Source: Bacteroidota bacterium
GTDB lineage: Bacteria; Bacteroidota; Bacteroidia; Bacteroidales; Prolixibacteraceae
Length of the DNA: 35,484 bases
NCBI GenBank assembly: GCA_030684645.1
Contig: JAUXUF010000374.1
Span: 1-35,484 of the forward strand
Reading direction: 5' to 3'
A program made the translations under genes and the position numbers. Positions within the stretch are counted from its first letter, which is position 1. Every line of letters starts with the position of its first letter. Positions 8,933-17,482 of this stretch are shown piece after piece. Below the pieces are notes generated by a model that worked only from the letters and a program-made list of their open reading frames with translations, was not told the origin of the DNA and did not search any database.

Positions 8933-8981
8933 TGTTTGATTTAATTACATCGTAATTTGACTCTCTACGCTGTTCTGCAAT
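8933..8981. repeat. 50-bp imperfect direct repeat, copy B, abutting the IS
   Basis: This is the second copy of the repeat at 6010-6059. Its last base (8981) directly precedes the left terminal inverted repeat of the insertion sequence, so the IS inserted exactly at, or within, an element of this kind. A 17-codon open frame at 8878-8931 (MNQIRKKYDLEFQKKGV) lies just upstream; it faintly resembles the N-terminus of IS3-type OrfA proteins, but this is too short to rely on. Confidence 0.65.
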
Positions 8982-10321
8982 GGGTGTACGACAAAATTCC
9001 GGTTTAATAGAAAAAAGGCTATACATTTGTAAATCAACTAAAAATACAAATAAGTATAACCTTTAACTCCTAAGAGTATGACAACAAAGTTAAATGAAAT
9101 ATTTTCGGTTTTAGTAGGAGCTCTGGAAGATTTATCAAACAACGTCGATAAAGAATCTTCGAGCTACCAATTTGAATTCTCGTTTAATGATCTACTCCTG
9201 AATTTTGGTCAGTCGGTTTTTCAATCCGTAGTGGGAAATATTCCAAAATCGAAAAACGACCGTATCACCATTCTTACAAGTTTTGGCGATGTTTGTTTCC
9301 ACAAAAATCATCCCTTGTCAACTGCTCCCGGTGGTTTTAAGATCAGTCCTTACATGCAGGAGCAATTGTGTCGTGCTGGTACAAGGTTGACCTTTGAAGA
9401 AGCAAGTGAACAAGTAACGGAATTGAAAGGTGTAGCAGTAAATGCAAAACAAATAGAGCGGTTATGCCATCACTACGGAGAATTATTAGGGCAGGTTGAT
9501 TGGAAACAAGCCTACAATGAGGCCACTCAATTGCGCTTACCTTTAAAGGACGAGCTTACCTACGCAATGATGGACGGCAGTATGATCCTGACAAGGCAAA
9601 AAGATGAATCGTGGAAAGAGGTCAAACTCTGCAGAACGTTTCGATCCGGCGACAGGGTCGAAGATGTCTCCAAAAACCGCAACCTTATCGGGCATTCGGA
9701 TTACGTGGCCCACTTGGGCAAACATGTGGATTTCTTTGATAAGGTAATAGAGGTACTCCCAACACAAAGCCCACTGGTGTTTATCTGCGATGGGGCAAAA
9801 TGGATATGGAAATGGATAGAGGAATATTATCCCAGTAGTACACAGATACTGGATCTCTATCATTGTAAGGAACATCTTTATGGCTTTGCAAAAATATACT
9901 ATCCCAAAGATGAACATCAATCACGAAAATGGGTAGAGTCTTGTATCGAACTTTTAATGAACAAAAAGGTAAGCGAATTATTGACAACTATATCCGAACT
10001 GTCATGTAACCAAAAACAGATTGAAAAAGAAAAGCAAAAGTTGGTAACCTATTTGCAAAACAATGAAAACCGTATAAACTATGGGCTATACAAAGAACAA
10101 GGGCTCCTGTTTGGTTCAGGGGCAATAGAATCGGCAAACCGTGACATCATTCAAAAACGAATGAAATTATCGGGGCAACGATGGACACTATCAGGGGCAC
10201 AGCAAATGCTCAATTTAAGAGTATGTTATAAAAGCGGATACAACAGAAAACTACATGAACTAATAACAAATTACCAAAATGTTGCCTAATTTATGTCAAA
10301 AGGGAATTTTGTCGTACACCC
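8982..10321 (+). mobile_element. ISKra4-like insertion sequence, complete, 1340 bp
   Basis: The element is bounded by perfect 19-bp terminal inverted repeats: GGGTGTACGACAAAATTCC at 8982-9000 and its reverse complement at 10303-10321. It carries one transposase gene filling nearly the whole interior. The flanks (…TGCAAT to the left, CATTTG… to the right) show no convincing target-site duplication. An older insertion or a later flanking rearrangement could explain this. The intact frame and perfect ends suggest it may still be mobile. Confidence 0.9.
9078..10289 (+). CDS. ISKra4 family DDE transposase
   Basis: The 403-residue protein fits the ISKra4 family in length and motifs. Probable catalytic residues are D166 (YAMMDGSMIL), D238 (FICDGAKWIW) and E351 (GSGAIESANRD). 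The central stretch QILDLYHCKEHLYGFAK between the second D and the E is also characteristic. A helical N-terminal region precedes the catalytic core. The frame is uninterrupted and lies 77 bp inside the left inverted repeat and 13 bp from the right one. Confidence 0.9.
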   Translation: MTTKLNEIFSVLVGALEDLSNNVDKESSSYQFEFSFNDLLLNFGQSVFQSVVGNIPKSKNDRITILTSFGDVCFHKNHPLSTAPGGFKISPYMQEQLCRAGTRLTFEEASEQVTELKGVAVNAKQIERLCHHYGELLGQVDWKQAYNEATQLRLPLKDELTYAMMDGSMILTRQKDESWKEVKLCRTFRSGDRVEDVSKNRNLIGHSDYVAHLGKHVDFFDKVIEVLPTQSPLVFICDGAKWIWKWIEEYYPSSTQILDLYHCKEHLYGFAKIYYPKDEHQSRKWVESCIELLMNKKVSELLTTISELSCNQKQIEKEKQKLVTYLQNNENRINYGLYKEQGLLFGSGAIESANRDIIQKRMKLSGQRWTLSGAQQMLNLRVCYKSGYNRKLHELITNYQNVA

Positions 10322-10342
10322 CATTTGTTATGCTCATCCATC

Positions 10343-11407
10343 TTATTGGCAAGATGCAGTAAGAGTCAAATATTTTTTCACAACTCCCATTTGGGGTTTA
10401 TCTACTCCATTTGCCGGCTCAATAGATAAAGGATAAGTTCCCCACCAGGGACCCCCGGCCCAATAAGTACCATTTACACAATTATCTTGCAGGTATTTAA
10501 GAAAGTTATCTAACACAACCAGCCATCTGGCATCATTAGCGGGTATGCCATATTCTCCAATAAAGCCTTTCTTATTATTTGCCTTAAGCCAATCTATAAA
10601 AGGCTTAACACGGTCTACTCCCCTATTAGCATATCCTGCTTCAACATCATAGGAACCCTTATACGTTCCGGAATTATCTTTATCAAAGTAGGTGTGAGCC
10701 TGAAAAATTAATTTATTTGATGGATCCGACAAGTTCTTTAATACATCACTTTTAGAACCAGGAGTTCCAAACAAGCCCGGGCTGCTCCATCCATCTCCAC
10801 TAATAATAATGTTTGTCGTTTGGTCTATACTTCTAATGCCGTTAATCGTTTCCTGTGAAATATCAAACCATGATGGAGAAGCTAACATATCATGAGGTTC
10901 ATTCATTATATCATAACCCCAAATTTTCTTGCTTTTAAAAGCAGTGGCCATCCTGGTCCAGAAATCTTTAAATGCCTGTACCGGCAGCTCTGGAGAACCA
11001 ATGATAAAAGTGGTGCCGTTTATTTTTCTTCGGCCATAATTATGGCAATCCAGGATGATTGAAATTTCTCTCTTATTAGCTTCATCGATCAAAGCCATCA
11101 CACGTGCCAATTCAGCTGCATCTAAAGGTACATTCATAGTAGGTTGTAGCCTCTCCCATTTAAAAGGTAACCTGACTAATTTAACGTCTTTTGATTTATA
11201 GTAATCTAACTCGGCAATATTAGGATATATATAGGCCGTACCATAAGCCCCAGAAGAGGATCCAAATTCTCCCCCAGCCAAATTAACTCCAAAAGGAACA
11301 GGCTTTTCTACCGGTATTGGTTGTATAACCGGTGACGGTATTTGTTCCTTTTTTTTGCAGGATAGCATAATTGTTGCCGCTGCTATTACGAATAGAATGT
11401 TTTTCAT
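10343..11407 (-). CDS. GH5-type (cellulase-like) glycoside hydrolase lipoprotein
   Basis: The 354-residue protein starts with a lipoprotein signal (IAAATIMLSCKKK, lipobox Cys near 17). The catalytic domain opens with FGVNLAGGEFGSS and follows a GH5 TIM-barrel pattern: VRLPFKWERLQ, ISIILDCHNYG, the acid/base E170 in IMNEPHD, and the nucleophile E285 in GFIGEYG. The opening motif is like that of GH5 endoglucanases of the fungal/bacterial subfamily 5 group, but the subfamily cannot be fixed by eye; endo-beta-glucanase or a beta-mannan-active enzyme are both possible. It lies 109 bp downstream of the GH92 gene on the same strand. Its stop is only 21 bp from the IS, so its native terminator has probably been lost. 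Confidence 0.85.
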   Translation of the reverse strand: MKNILFVIAAATIMLSCKKKEQIPSPVIQPIPVEKPVPFGVNLAGGEFGSSSGAYGTAYIYPNIAELDYYKSKDVKLVRLPFKWERLQPTMNVPLDAAELARVMALIDEANKREISIILDCHNYGRRKINGTTFIIGSPELPVQAFKDFWTRMATAFKSKKIWGYDIMNEPHDMLASPSWFDISQETINGIRSIDQTTNIIISGDGWSSPGLFGTPGSKSDVLKNLSDPSNKLIFQAHTYFDKDNSGTYKGSYDVEAGYANRGVDRVKPFIDWLKANNKKGFIGEYGIPANDARWLVVLDNFLKYLQDNCVNGTYWAGGPWWGTYPLSIEPANGVDKPQMGVVKKYLTLTASCQ

Positions 11408-11516
11408 GCGATTCTTTATTTTATTTGTTACTATGTTTAAAGCTTTTGCAAGCTAAATTGAGAGCCTCTTATTTTCCGGCTCTTATTTAAGATTTTAAGG
11501 ATTAATCTAACCACGA

Positions 11517-13703
11517 TCATTTTATACTCCTTTTTTCTTTACCCATTATAAACTGCAATGTGCCGCCTTTCATGATGTCGCTATAATTGATCTGATACGA
11601 GTGGTACGGCTTGCCATTAAGTTGTATAGCCTGTATATACTTATTTTTAGAAGAAAGCTTTTTTGCCTGAATGGTAAGAACTTTATCGCCCACCTTTACA
11701 GATGCCCGTTTAAAGAAGGGCGCACCGATATCAAATATGCCGGAAGCCGGATTTACCGGATAAAAGCCCAAAGAGCTAAGAATATACCAGGCGCTCATCT
11801 GTCCGCAATCGTCATTCCCGCTCAAACCATCGGGCTTGTTCAGGTATTGGGTTTTTAAAATGCGGGGTATCATCTCTTGGGTTTTCCAGGGTGCATCGGC
11901 ATAATTGTACAGATAAGCCACGTGGTGGCTGGGCTCATTGCCATGGGCGTATTGTCCTATTAATCCGGCCACATCAAAAACAGTCCCTGTTTTGGCATAC
12001 ACTTTCGGATCTAATGTAAAAAGCGTATCAAGCTTTAACATAAAGGGCTGTTTGCCGCCCATTAATTCAATCAGCCCTTCAATATCATGCTGCACATGCC
12101 AGGTATATTGCCAGGCATTGCCCTCGGTATAGTCGCCGTAACCGGGAGGAGAAACTTCAATCGGATCAAAAGGTGAGACCCATTCGCCATTCATTTTTTT
12201 GGGTCGCATTAATTTGGTGGACGGGTCATAAAGATTTTTATAATAACCGGCCCTTTTGCTGAAAAACCGGCAATCGGCTTCTTTACCTAAGGATTTTGCC
12301 ATTTGTGCGGCACACCAGTCGTCTGTAGTGGATTCTAAAGTGCGGGAAACGGATTCATTTGTTACGGTATCTGCCGGCAGGTAGCCATATTTATCATATA
12401 GGCTCCAGTCGTACTTATGCCAGCTGTTTTTTGTCAGGGACTGCTTAATGGCATTATACGCCCTTTCTGTATCCTCTTGCTTTAAAAGCCCTTTAAAATA
12501 AGCATCCACAATAATAGGCACAGCATGATTTCCTATCATGGTGTAGTTCTCCTTTCCCCAAAGTGTCCATATCGGTAACATCCCGACAGCGTCATAATGA
12601 TCTAAAATGGAATACACCATGTCCCTGTCTTTTTCGGGACTGATAATGGTATATAAGGGATGGGCCGCCCGGTAGGTATCCCAAATGGAAAAAGTAGTAT
12701 AATACGTTTTATTTGCTGACTGATGCACTTTGTCGTCTGCTCCCGTGTACCGTCCATCGGCATCAGCCATATTGTTGGGCTGTATAAACAGATGGTACAT
12801 GGAGGTATAAAAATTGAACTTTTGTTCTTTGCTGCCCTTTATTGTAATTTTTGACAGATAGGTATTCCAGACATCCAGTGCCTCTGTTTTCACTGTTTCA
12901 AAACTTTTGTCTTTTGATTCTGACAGGTTTTGCCTGGCACCTTCAATACTTACCGAAGATATGGCCACCCTTGTTTCTATTACTTCGCCTGTTTGGGTGG
13001 TATAGCCCACTATCAATTTCCGTTTGGTATCCTCATCCAAAAATTCTGAGCGTACAAAAGGTTTGCTGAACTCGATCACAAAGAATATTTTCTTCTCTAC
13101 CCAGTTTTTGGTATGGGTATAGCCGCTGATGACCGTATTATTTTCAACCGTTATCTTAGCATCCAATACATGGGTATTTACGCTGTCTGCATGGGAAACC
13201 AGGCCGCTCTGAAAATCCATCAAAATATGCGATTCGCCCCCTTTGGTAAAAGTATAGCGCTGTACTCCTGTACGATGCGTAGCAGTAAGTTCAACTTTTA
13301 TTCCCTCATCGGGCAAGTTTACGATATAATACCCGGTTGTAGCCTTCTCGCTCTTTTTGTCTATACGGCTTCGGTAAATTTCTTTTATCCTGTTTCCGGT
13401 ATAAGGCAGCATCAGCATATCCCCAAGGTCCATCCAGCCTGTACCGTTTAAATGGGTATGGGCAAAGCCGATGATGGTACTGTCCTCATAACGATAACCC
13501 GAACTGTACTGCCATGAATAATTATTTGTTTCGGGACTTAACTGCACCAGTCCGAAAGGCAGGGTTGCGCCGGGGAAGGTATGCCCGTCACCCGATGTTC
13601 CGATAAAAGGATTTACATAACGGCTAAGATCCTGGGCCTGCATTTTTAAGCCGCATATTAGCAGTACAAATAAACATTTTGGAAAAAGAGATTTGCGTAT
13701 CAT
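11517..13703 (-). CDS. GH92 family alpha-mannosidase, secreted
   Basis: The 728-residue protein has a signal peptide (about 23 residues, ending KMQAQ) and the GH92 hallmark RYVNPFIGTSGDGHTFPGA at the mature N-terminus. An N-terminal beta-sandwich is followed by an (alpha/alpha)6 barrel. Candidate catalytic residues are E527 in EGNAWQYTWHV and D631/D632 in GNDDCGQMSAWY. GH92 enzymes are calcium-dependent inverting exo-acting alpha-mannosidases; which linkage this one cuts cannot be read from the sequence. It is the first gene after the locus terminator hairpin, with a 470-bp upstream region, so it may have its own promoter. Its presence suggests the locus targets an alpha-mannose-containing glycan. 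Confidence 0.95.
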   Translation of the reverse strand: MIRKSLFPKCLFVLLICGLKMQAQDLSRYVNPFIGTSGDGHTFPGATLPFGLVQLSPETNNYSWQYSSGYRYEDSTIIGFAHTHLNGTGWMDLGDMLMLPYTGNRIKEIYRSRIDKKSEKATTGYYIVNLPDEGIKVELTATHRTGVQRYTFTKGGESHILMDFQSGLVSHADSVNTHVLDAKITVENNTVISGYTHTKNWVEKKIFFVIEFSKPFVRSEFLDEDTKRKLIVGYTTQTGEVIETRVAISSVSIEGARQNLSESKDKSFETVKTEALDVWNTYLSKITIKGSKEQKFNFYTSMYHLFIQPNNMADADGRYTGADDKVHQSANKTYYTTFSIWDTYRAAHPLYTIISPEKDRDMVYSILDHYDAVGMLPIWTLWGKENYTMIGNHAVPIIVDAYFKGLLKQEDTERAYNAIKQSLTKNSWHKYDWSLYDKYGYLPADTVTNESVSRTLESTTDDWCAAQMAKSLGKEADCRFFSKRAGYYKNLYDPSTKLMRPKKMNGEWVSPFDPIEVSPPGYGDYTEGNAWQYTWHVQHDIEGLIELMGGKQPFMLKLDTLFTLDPKVYAKTGTVFDVAGLIGQYAHGNEPSHHVAYLYNYADAPWKTQEMIPRILKTQYLNKPDGLSGNDDCGQMSAWYILSSLGFYPVNPASGIFDIGAPFFKRASVKVGDKVLTIQAKKLSSKNKYIQAIQLNGKPYHSYQINYSDIMKGGTLQFIMGKEKRSIK

Positions 13704-14110
13704 ATTTTATGATAATTTACCAAGGATTTTGACACTCCCTGAATTTTATTAAATAAACCAAAAAGCTGTTCTGGTGTACGGACGGATTACCATTAAAACT
13801 TTTTCGCTTGGGTTATATTGAAAATTTAATTTTGATCAGCACTATCAACATATAATAAGCTTACGATTACAAGTAGCTGCCTGTCTGATCTGTTGTTGAA
13901 ATAAAGTCATTTTTTAACATAAAATTCCATGAATATTATCCAATCCAGATATTATCGAATTTTTTAATCGTGTTTCCGCGTTCCGTGCTATAATTCTCCA
14001 AGGGCCGCGGCCCATGTCTCCGCAGTATGTTCGGATCCGGCGTGTGCAATATGGAACCGACCTTGAAATTCTTTACGGCGTCACCAAATTTGAGCGAATC
14101 GATTACAATT
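13704..14110. other. Intergenic region upstream of GH92 gene, with a GC-rich Met-less open frame
   Basis: The 13704-13935 part is AT-rich and would hold the GH92 promoter, though I could not pick a convincing one. From 14169 down to a stop at 13936 the minus strand has 77 open codons without any ATG, overlapping the hairpin at 14111-14159. The translation includes IDSLKFGDAVKNFKVGSILH and GPRPLENYSTERGNTIKKFD. This patch is visibly more GC-rich than its surroundings and includes the 12-bp palindrome GGGCCGCGGCCC (14002-14013). It could be a gene remnant, a dispersed repeat or a structured RNA. Confidence 0.45.
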
Positions 14111-14159
14111 AAAATTGCGGCCCGAAGTGTGACTCCGAAAACCTTCGGACCGCAATTTT
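14111..14159 (-). terminator. Strong hairpin ending the sigma-FecR-SusCD-lipoprotein operon
   Basis: The arms at 14111-14127 (AAAATTGCGGCCCGAAG) and 14143-14159 pair at 16 of 17 positions with a 15-nt loop. The stem is GC-rich in its middle and closes with A/T runs on both outer ends, so it could terminate transcription from either side. It lies 17 bp beyond the stop of the last lipoprotein gene (14177) and separates it from the GH92-GH5 pair. Confidence 0.7.
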
Positions 14160-14176
14160 CAATTTTTGTTTACTTA

Positions 14177-15163
14177 TCAGAGAGCATAACGTTTAATTCC
14201 GATCTTGGCACTTTTAGCGCCATTATTTATTGAATTAATAAATATGTAAGCACGATACTTACTATCAGCAGTTTCAACCCAGAGCCCAGCTTCAGCTTTA
14301 AGATTAAGTGCATAATTAGGAGCGCCAGAGAGGTCAAGCTTCTGAAAATCTAAATCATCAACAAAAACGCTATACTGATGTTTTGGGTCAAGCTGCCAGT
14401 CTCGCAGGTTCCAAACTTTGCTGACTTTGGCGCTTCTGTTTACCCCGGACGGAAGCGTTATCCCGGGAAGATAAATTGCATCAGCAGCCGGCGATACCAG
14501 TGCATGAGTGAAGTTTGCCGGAGTAGTACGATACAGGTATACCAGATCGATCTTATCCGCATTGGCAGCGGCGTTAGCCTCAGTATAAACAGCCATGTCA
14601 GCTATAGAAATATAGCAGGCATTATTATCACTAAGATCAAGACCAAGCACCATATCCATTTTAGAAATAGCGTATGGCCCCATAGCGTAAGAAGCTGTTT
14701 GTCCATTACTGCTTATAGCCGAGAAGGTAAAACTTACCGATTTGCCTCTTGCCTCTTCAGGTACAACATAGTAATAGCGAAGTGTAACGGCAGAAGTATC
14801 TGCCGTGAAGGTAACTTTTGTTGTTTTCCCATTAGTTACAGATGCCCCCCCAATAATAACTCCTACATCCGCGCCACCGGTATTTGTGTAGAAGGAACGA
14901 TTTTCAAGAAAGGTTCCTGTGGCTCCTGCAATAGAAGCCTCCACCTGTGCAGAAACAATTTTGCCTACTTTCGGTCCCATGGCCATCGCGTAAGCGAACT
15001 CTATTTGTTGTCCTACCACATTCGGCCCTAAACTTCTCTTGATTACATCATTTTGAAGATTTGTACTCAGGGTCGGGATGGCATATTCTTCCTTATTACA
15101 TGCATTCATGAACAGAAGCAATGACAGCAGGAATGATATGTTAATAAAATATTTAAGTTCCAT
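14177..15163 (-). CDS. Surface lipoprotein of the SusCD locus, possible glycan-binding protein
   Basis: The 328-residue protein has a lipoprotein signal (SLLLFMNACNKEE, Cys 22) and a beta-rich mature region. No enzymatic motif is recognisable. The repeated Met/Gly-rich segments YAMAMGPKVG and YAMGPYAISKMDMV suggest two or more beta-sandwich domains. The position after SusC, SusD and another lipoprotein is where SusE/F-like surface glycan-binding proteins usually lie. It might belong to one of the DUF4466-like families seen in Bacteroidota loci, but that is a guess. The gene is 22 bp downstream of the preceding one. Confidence 0.75.
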   Translation of the reverse strand: MELKYFINISFLLSLLLFMNACNKEEYAIPTLSTNLQNDVIKRSLGPNVVGQQIEFAYAMAMGPKVGKIVSAQVEASIAGATGTFLENRSFYTNTGGADVGVIIGGASVTNGKTTKVTFTADTSAVTLRYYYVVPEEARGKSVSFTFSAISSNGQTASYAMGPYAISKMDMVLGLDLSDNNACYISIADMAVYTEANAAANADKIDLVYLYRTTPANFTHALVSPAADAIYLPGITLPSGVNRSAKVSKVWNLRDWQLDPKHQYSVFVDDLDFQKLDLSGAPNYALNLKAEAGLWVETADSKYRAYIFINSINNGAKSAKIGIKRYAL

Positions 15164-15185
15164 AATCCGTTTTTTTTTTCAAAAA

Positions 15186-15590
15186 TTAAGGTTGAACTGT
15201 TATAAAAACTGTATAAGGTTTTTTGACCTTACGGTTACCAGAGACCACCGTATAAACTTTGGGATTGAGTAAATCAGAGAAGTCAACCTTTCCGGTAATC
15301 TTCGGATCCAGTTTAGCATCTGTTACCAGGGTAAACTGGGGATAAAGATTCTTAAGGTCGGTGCCAAATTGCACCTCAATGTTAATAATTTGAGCTACCG
15401 TATCTATTAACGGAGTCTTAGTCCTTACGGATAACAGGTCCGATCCTATAAGGTCAAAATTACTTACATAACACTGTGCCCTGTCTGTTATGAGCAGTCC
15501 ATCTTCATCTATAGGAAAATCCTTTTTACATCCAGCCCAAACCAGCGGGACAAGTATGAATATAACTATTATTTTAATGTAATTTTTCAT
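15186..15590 (-). CDS. Small lipoprotein of the SusCD locus
   Basis: The 134-residue protein has a lipoprotein signal (IFILVPLVWAGCKKD, Cys 20). The rest forms one small beta-sandwich-like domain with the pattern DTVAQIINIEVQFGTDLKNL, LDPKITGKVDFSDL and a final KPYTVFITVQP. That ending resembles the bacterial beta-sandwich repeat domains (DUF5018/DUF1735-like) common after SusD genes. It has the length of a single domain and no enzymatic motif. A surface glycan-binding or assembly role is inferred from position: 27 bp after SusD and 22 bp before the next lipoprotein. Confidence 0.7.
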   Translation of the reverse strand: MKNYIKIIVIFILVPLVWAGCKKDFPIDEDGLLITDRAQCYVSNFDLIGSDLLSVRTKTPLIDTVAQIINIEVQFGTDLKNLYPQFTLVTDAKLDPKITGKVDFSDLLNPKVYTVVSGNRKVKKPYTVFITVQP

Positions 15591-15617
15591 CTTTAATTAT
15601 TTTAATTTACTTAAGAA

Positions 15618-17471
15618 TTACTGCCACGGTGTATTCTGGGTCATATTCGGGTTGCGGTTAATTTCATCTCCCGGAATTTTATAAATATAGGCTCGTTGAT
15701 ACGTCAGTTCATTCGCATTCTGATAGTAAAGATCATTCGGGATGCCATATGTATCATAATGTCGCTTTCCGCTTCCTCCCGGAAGTCCCCAAACCCTTTC
15801 AATGGCACGCCACCTGCGAAGATCGAAATTGCGATGTCCTTCACCGATCAGCTCAACAATCCGTTCCTGTTCAATAGCGTCAAAGAAATTTGCTTTGCTG
15901 CTTATTTTGGCGGCTGCTAACGGGGGAAGGTTACCACGGTGGCGAACTTTATTAACCAATGAAATAGCATCTGCCTGTGGGCCGTATGCCTCATTGGATG
16001 CCTCGGCATACATCAGATACACATCTGCTAAACGCATTACGGGCCAGGCAAAGTTTCCGTTGCTGCGGTCATGCCCAGGAGTGTTGCGAACGAACTTACG
16101 GAATACATACCCTGAATTACTCCCGTCTGTATTATAGCTTCGATACACCACCCCATCAATCGTAACCGGTGTGTTATATACCCGATATATCCAGGGAGAC
16201 CATCCGTTTTCCTTTTTTTGAAATAAAGCCAAAGTCATTTCATAATCCCACAAAATCGTAGATTTCATACGGTAGTCCCTGTTTGCATAGCTCTGAGGGT
16301 TAACTGCAGAATTTGCTGTCGTGCGGGCATTAGGGTTAGTGGTTGGATTCATCGGTATAAGCGGATCAGCAAAGTCGCCGGTAATGATTGACTGATACCG
16401 GTCGGCTATTTCAAAACGGGGAGTTACCCATGCCTGTGAGCCTTCCATGGTACGTCCTGCAAAATCCCGCATCAGTTCCTCACCCTGAAAGGTACCGGTA
16501 AGGCCATGATTAAAGGCCATAATCATTTCTTTATCTCCATTAGCTATTGGGGTAAAGAGGTAGTAGTAATTAGGCAGTATTTCTGCCTTTCCTAAAGCAT
16601 CAATATTACCGGGTTCACCATTTCTGAAAAGGGTTAAGCTATAATCATTAATAACTTTTTTAAAATCTTCAGCCGCAGCTTTATAAGCAGCATCGGCAGC
16701 TATAGCATCCGGTGTAAAGCCATTTAACTCAGGCCAGCCAAACTTATTCCAGCAGGCCCAGTAAAGCTGTAGTTTGCCTCGAAAAGCAAGGGCCGCAGGC
16801 TTAGCGGCACGCCCTACCTTAGGAGTTGCCACAGGGAGCTTTTCAAAGGCATAAGTAAAATCGGCCATAATTTTGTCTTTTACTTCCGCTATTGGCATAC
16901 GGGAAAACCCTGCTGCCTCTTCGGGCCTTGTTGGGACAAAATCAATATACGGCACATCGCCCCACATGGAGATCAGACGAAAATAAATCATACCCCGAAG
17001 AAGACGGGCTTCGCCAATGATAGCCTCCAAATTAGCAATGGAAGAAGGCTTGGCCTCTGGTAGCATTTTTTCAACATTTGCTATCACATAATTAGCACGG
17101 ATAACCCCCAGATACATTGATTTAAAGTAAATATCATGCTGACTTCCATAACCTGTCGGAGACCATGAATAAGGAGTGCTATAAGCCATCCCGTTTCTTA
17201 AAATAGTTTTAGAAAGGGTCTGTCCCCGGGCTTTAAAGTATTCCCCATTGCCGTCAAAAAAGTAATCGCGATCAAAGAGGTACCGGATATCGCCATAAGC
17301 TCCCATGAGTGCAAATGTAGCGTCATCTTCCGTTTTCCAGAAAGCGTCTGCGAATAAATCTACAGTAGGATCTTGCTCCAGCAGGTCCTTTTGACATGAA
17401 TTATTAAAAAGCATCAATCCAGCTAAAACCGTTATAAATAGTAATTTAGAAGTAGTTTTCATTTTTTTCAT
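15618..17471 (-). CDS. susD-like: SusD/RagB family outer-membrane glycan-binding lipoprotein
   Basis: The 617-residue protein has a lipoprotein signal (LAGLMLFNNSCQKD) and the SusD N-terminal pattern DAFWKTEDDATFALMGAYGD, IRANYVIANVEKML, then RLLRGMIYFRLISMWGDVPY. The C-terminal half has LADVYLMYAEASNEAYG and the typical ending RIVELIGEGHRNFDLRRWRA followed by YKIPGDEINRNPNMTQN. It forms the lid over the SusC channel and captures glycan at the cell surface. It lies 11 bp after the SusC stop, as usual. An ATG three codons in (17462) is an alternative start. Confidence 0.95.
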   Translation of the reverse strand: MKKMKTTSKLLFITVLAGLMLFNNSCQKDLLEQDPTVDLFADAFWKTEDDATFALMGAYGDIRYLFDRDYFFDGNGEYFKARGQTLSKTILRNGMAYSTPYSWSPTGYGSQHDIYFKSMYLGVIRANYVIANVEKMLPEAKPSSIANLEAIIGEARLLRGMIYFRLISMWGDVPYIDFVPTRPEEAAGFSRMPIAEVKDKIMADFTYAFEKLPVATPKVGRAAKPAALAFRGKLQLYWACWNKFGWPELNGFTPDAIAADAAYKAAAEDFKKVINDYSLTLFRNGEPGNIDALGKAEILPNYYYLFTPIANGDKEMIMAFNHGLTGTFQGEELMRDFAGRTMEGSQAWVTPRFEIADRYQSIITGDFADPLIPMNPTTNPNARTTANSAVNPQSYANRDYRMKSTILWDYEMTLALFQKKENGWSPWIYRVYNTPVTIDGVVYRSYNTDGSNSGYVFRKFVRNTPGHDRSNGNFAWPVMRLADVYLMYAEASNEAYGPQADAISLVNKVRHRGNLPPLAAAKISSKANFFDAIEQERIVELIGEGHRNFDLRRWRAIERVWGLPGGSGKRHYDTYGIPNDLYYQNANELTYQRAYIYKIPGDEINRNPNMTQNTPWQ

Positions 17472-17482
17472 GATTTCAGGGT

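Noticed and set aside
14378-15031. Plus-strand 217-residue open frame opposite the lipoprotein gene
   Set aside because: It is antisense to a gene with lipoprotein signal, operon spacing and coding pattern; the sequence has no recognisable domain.
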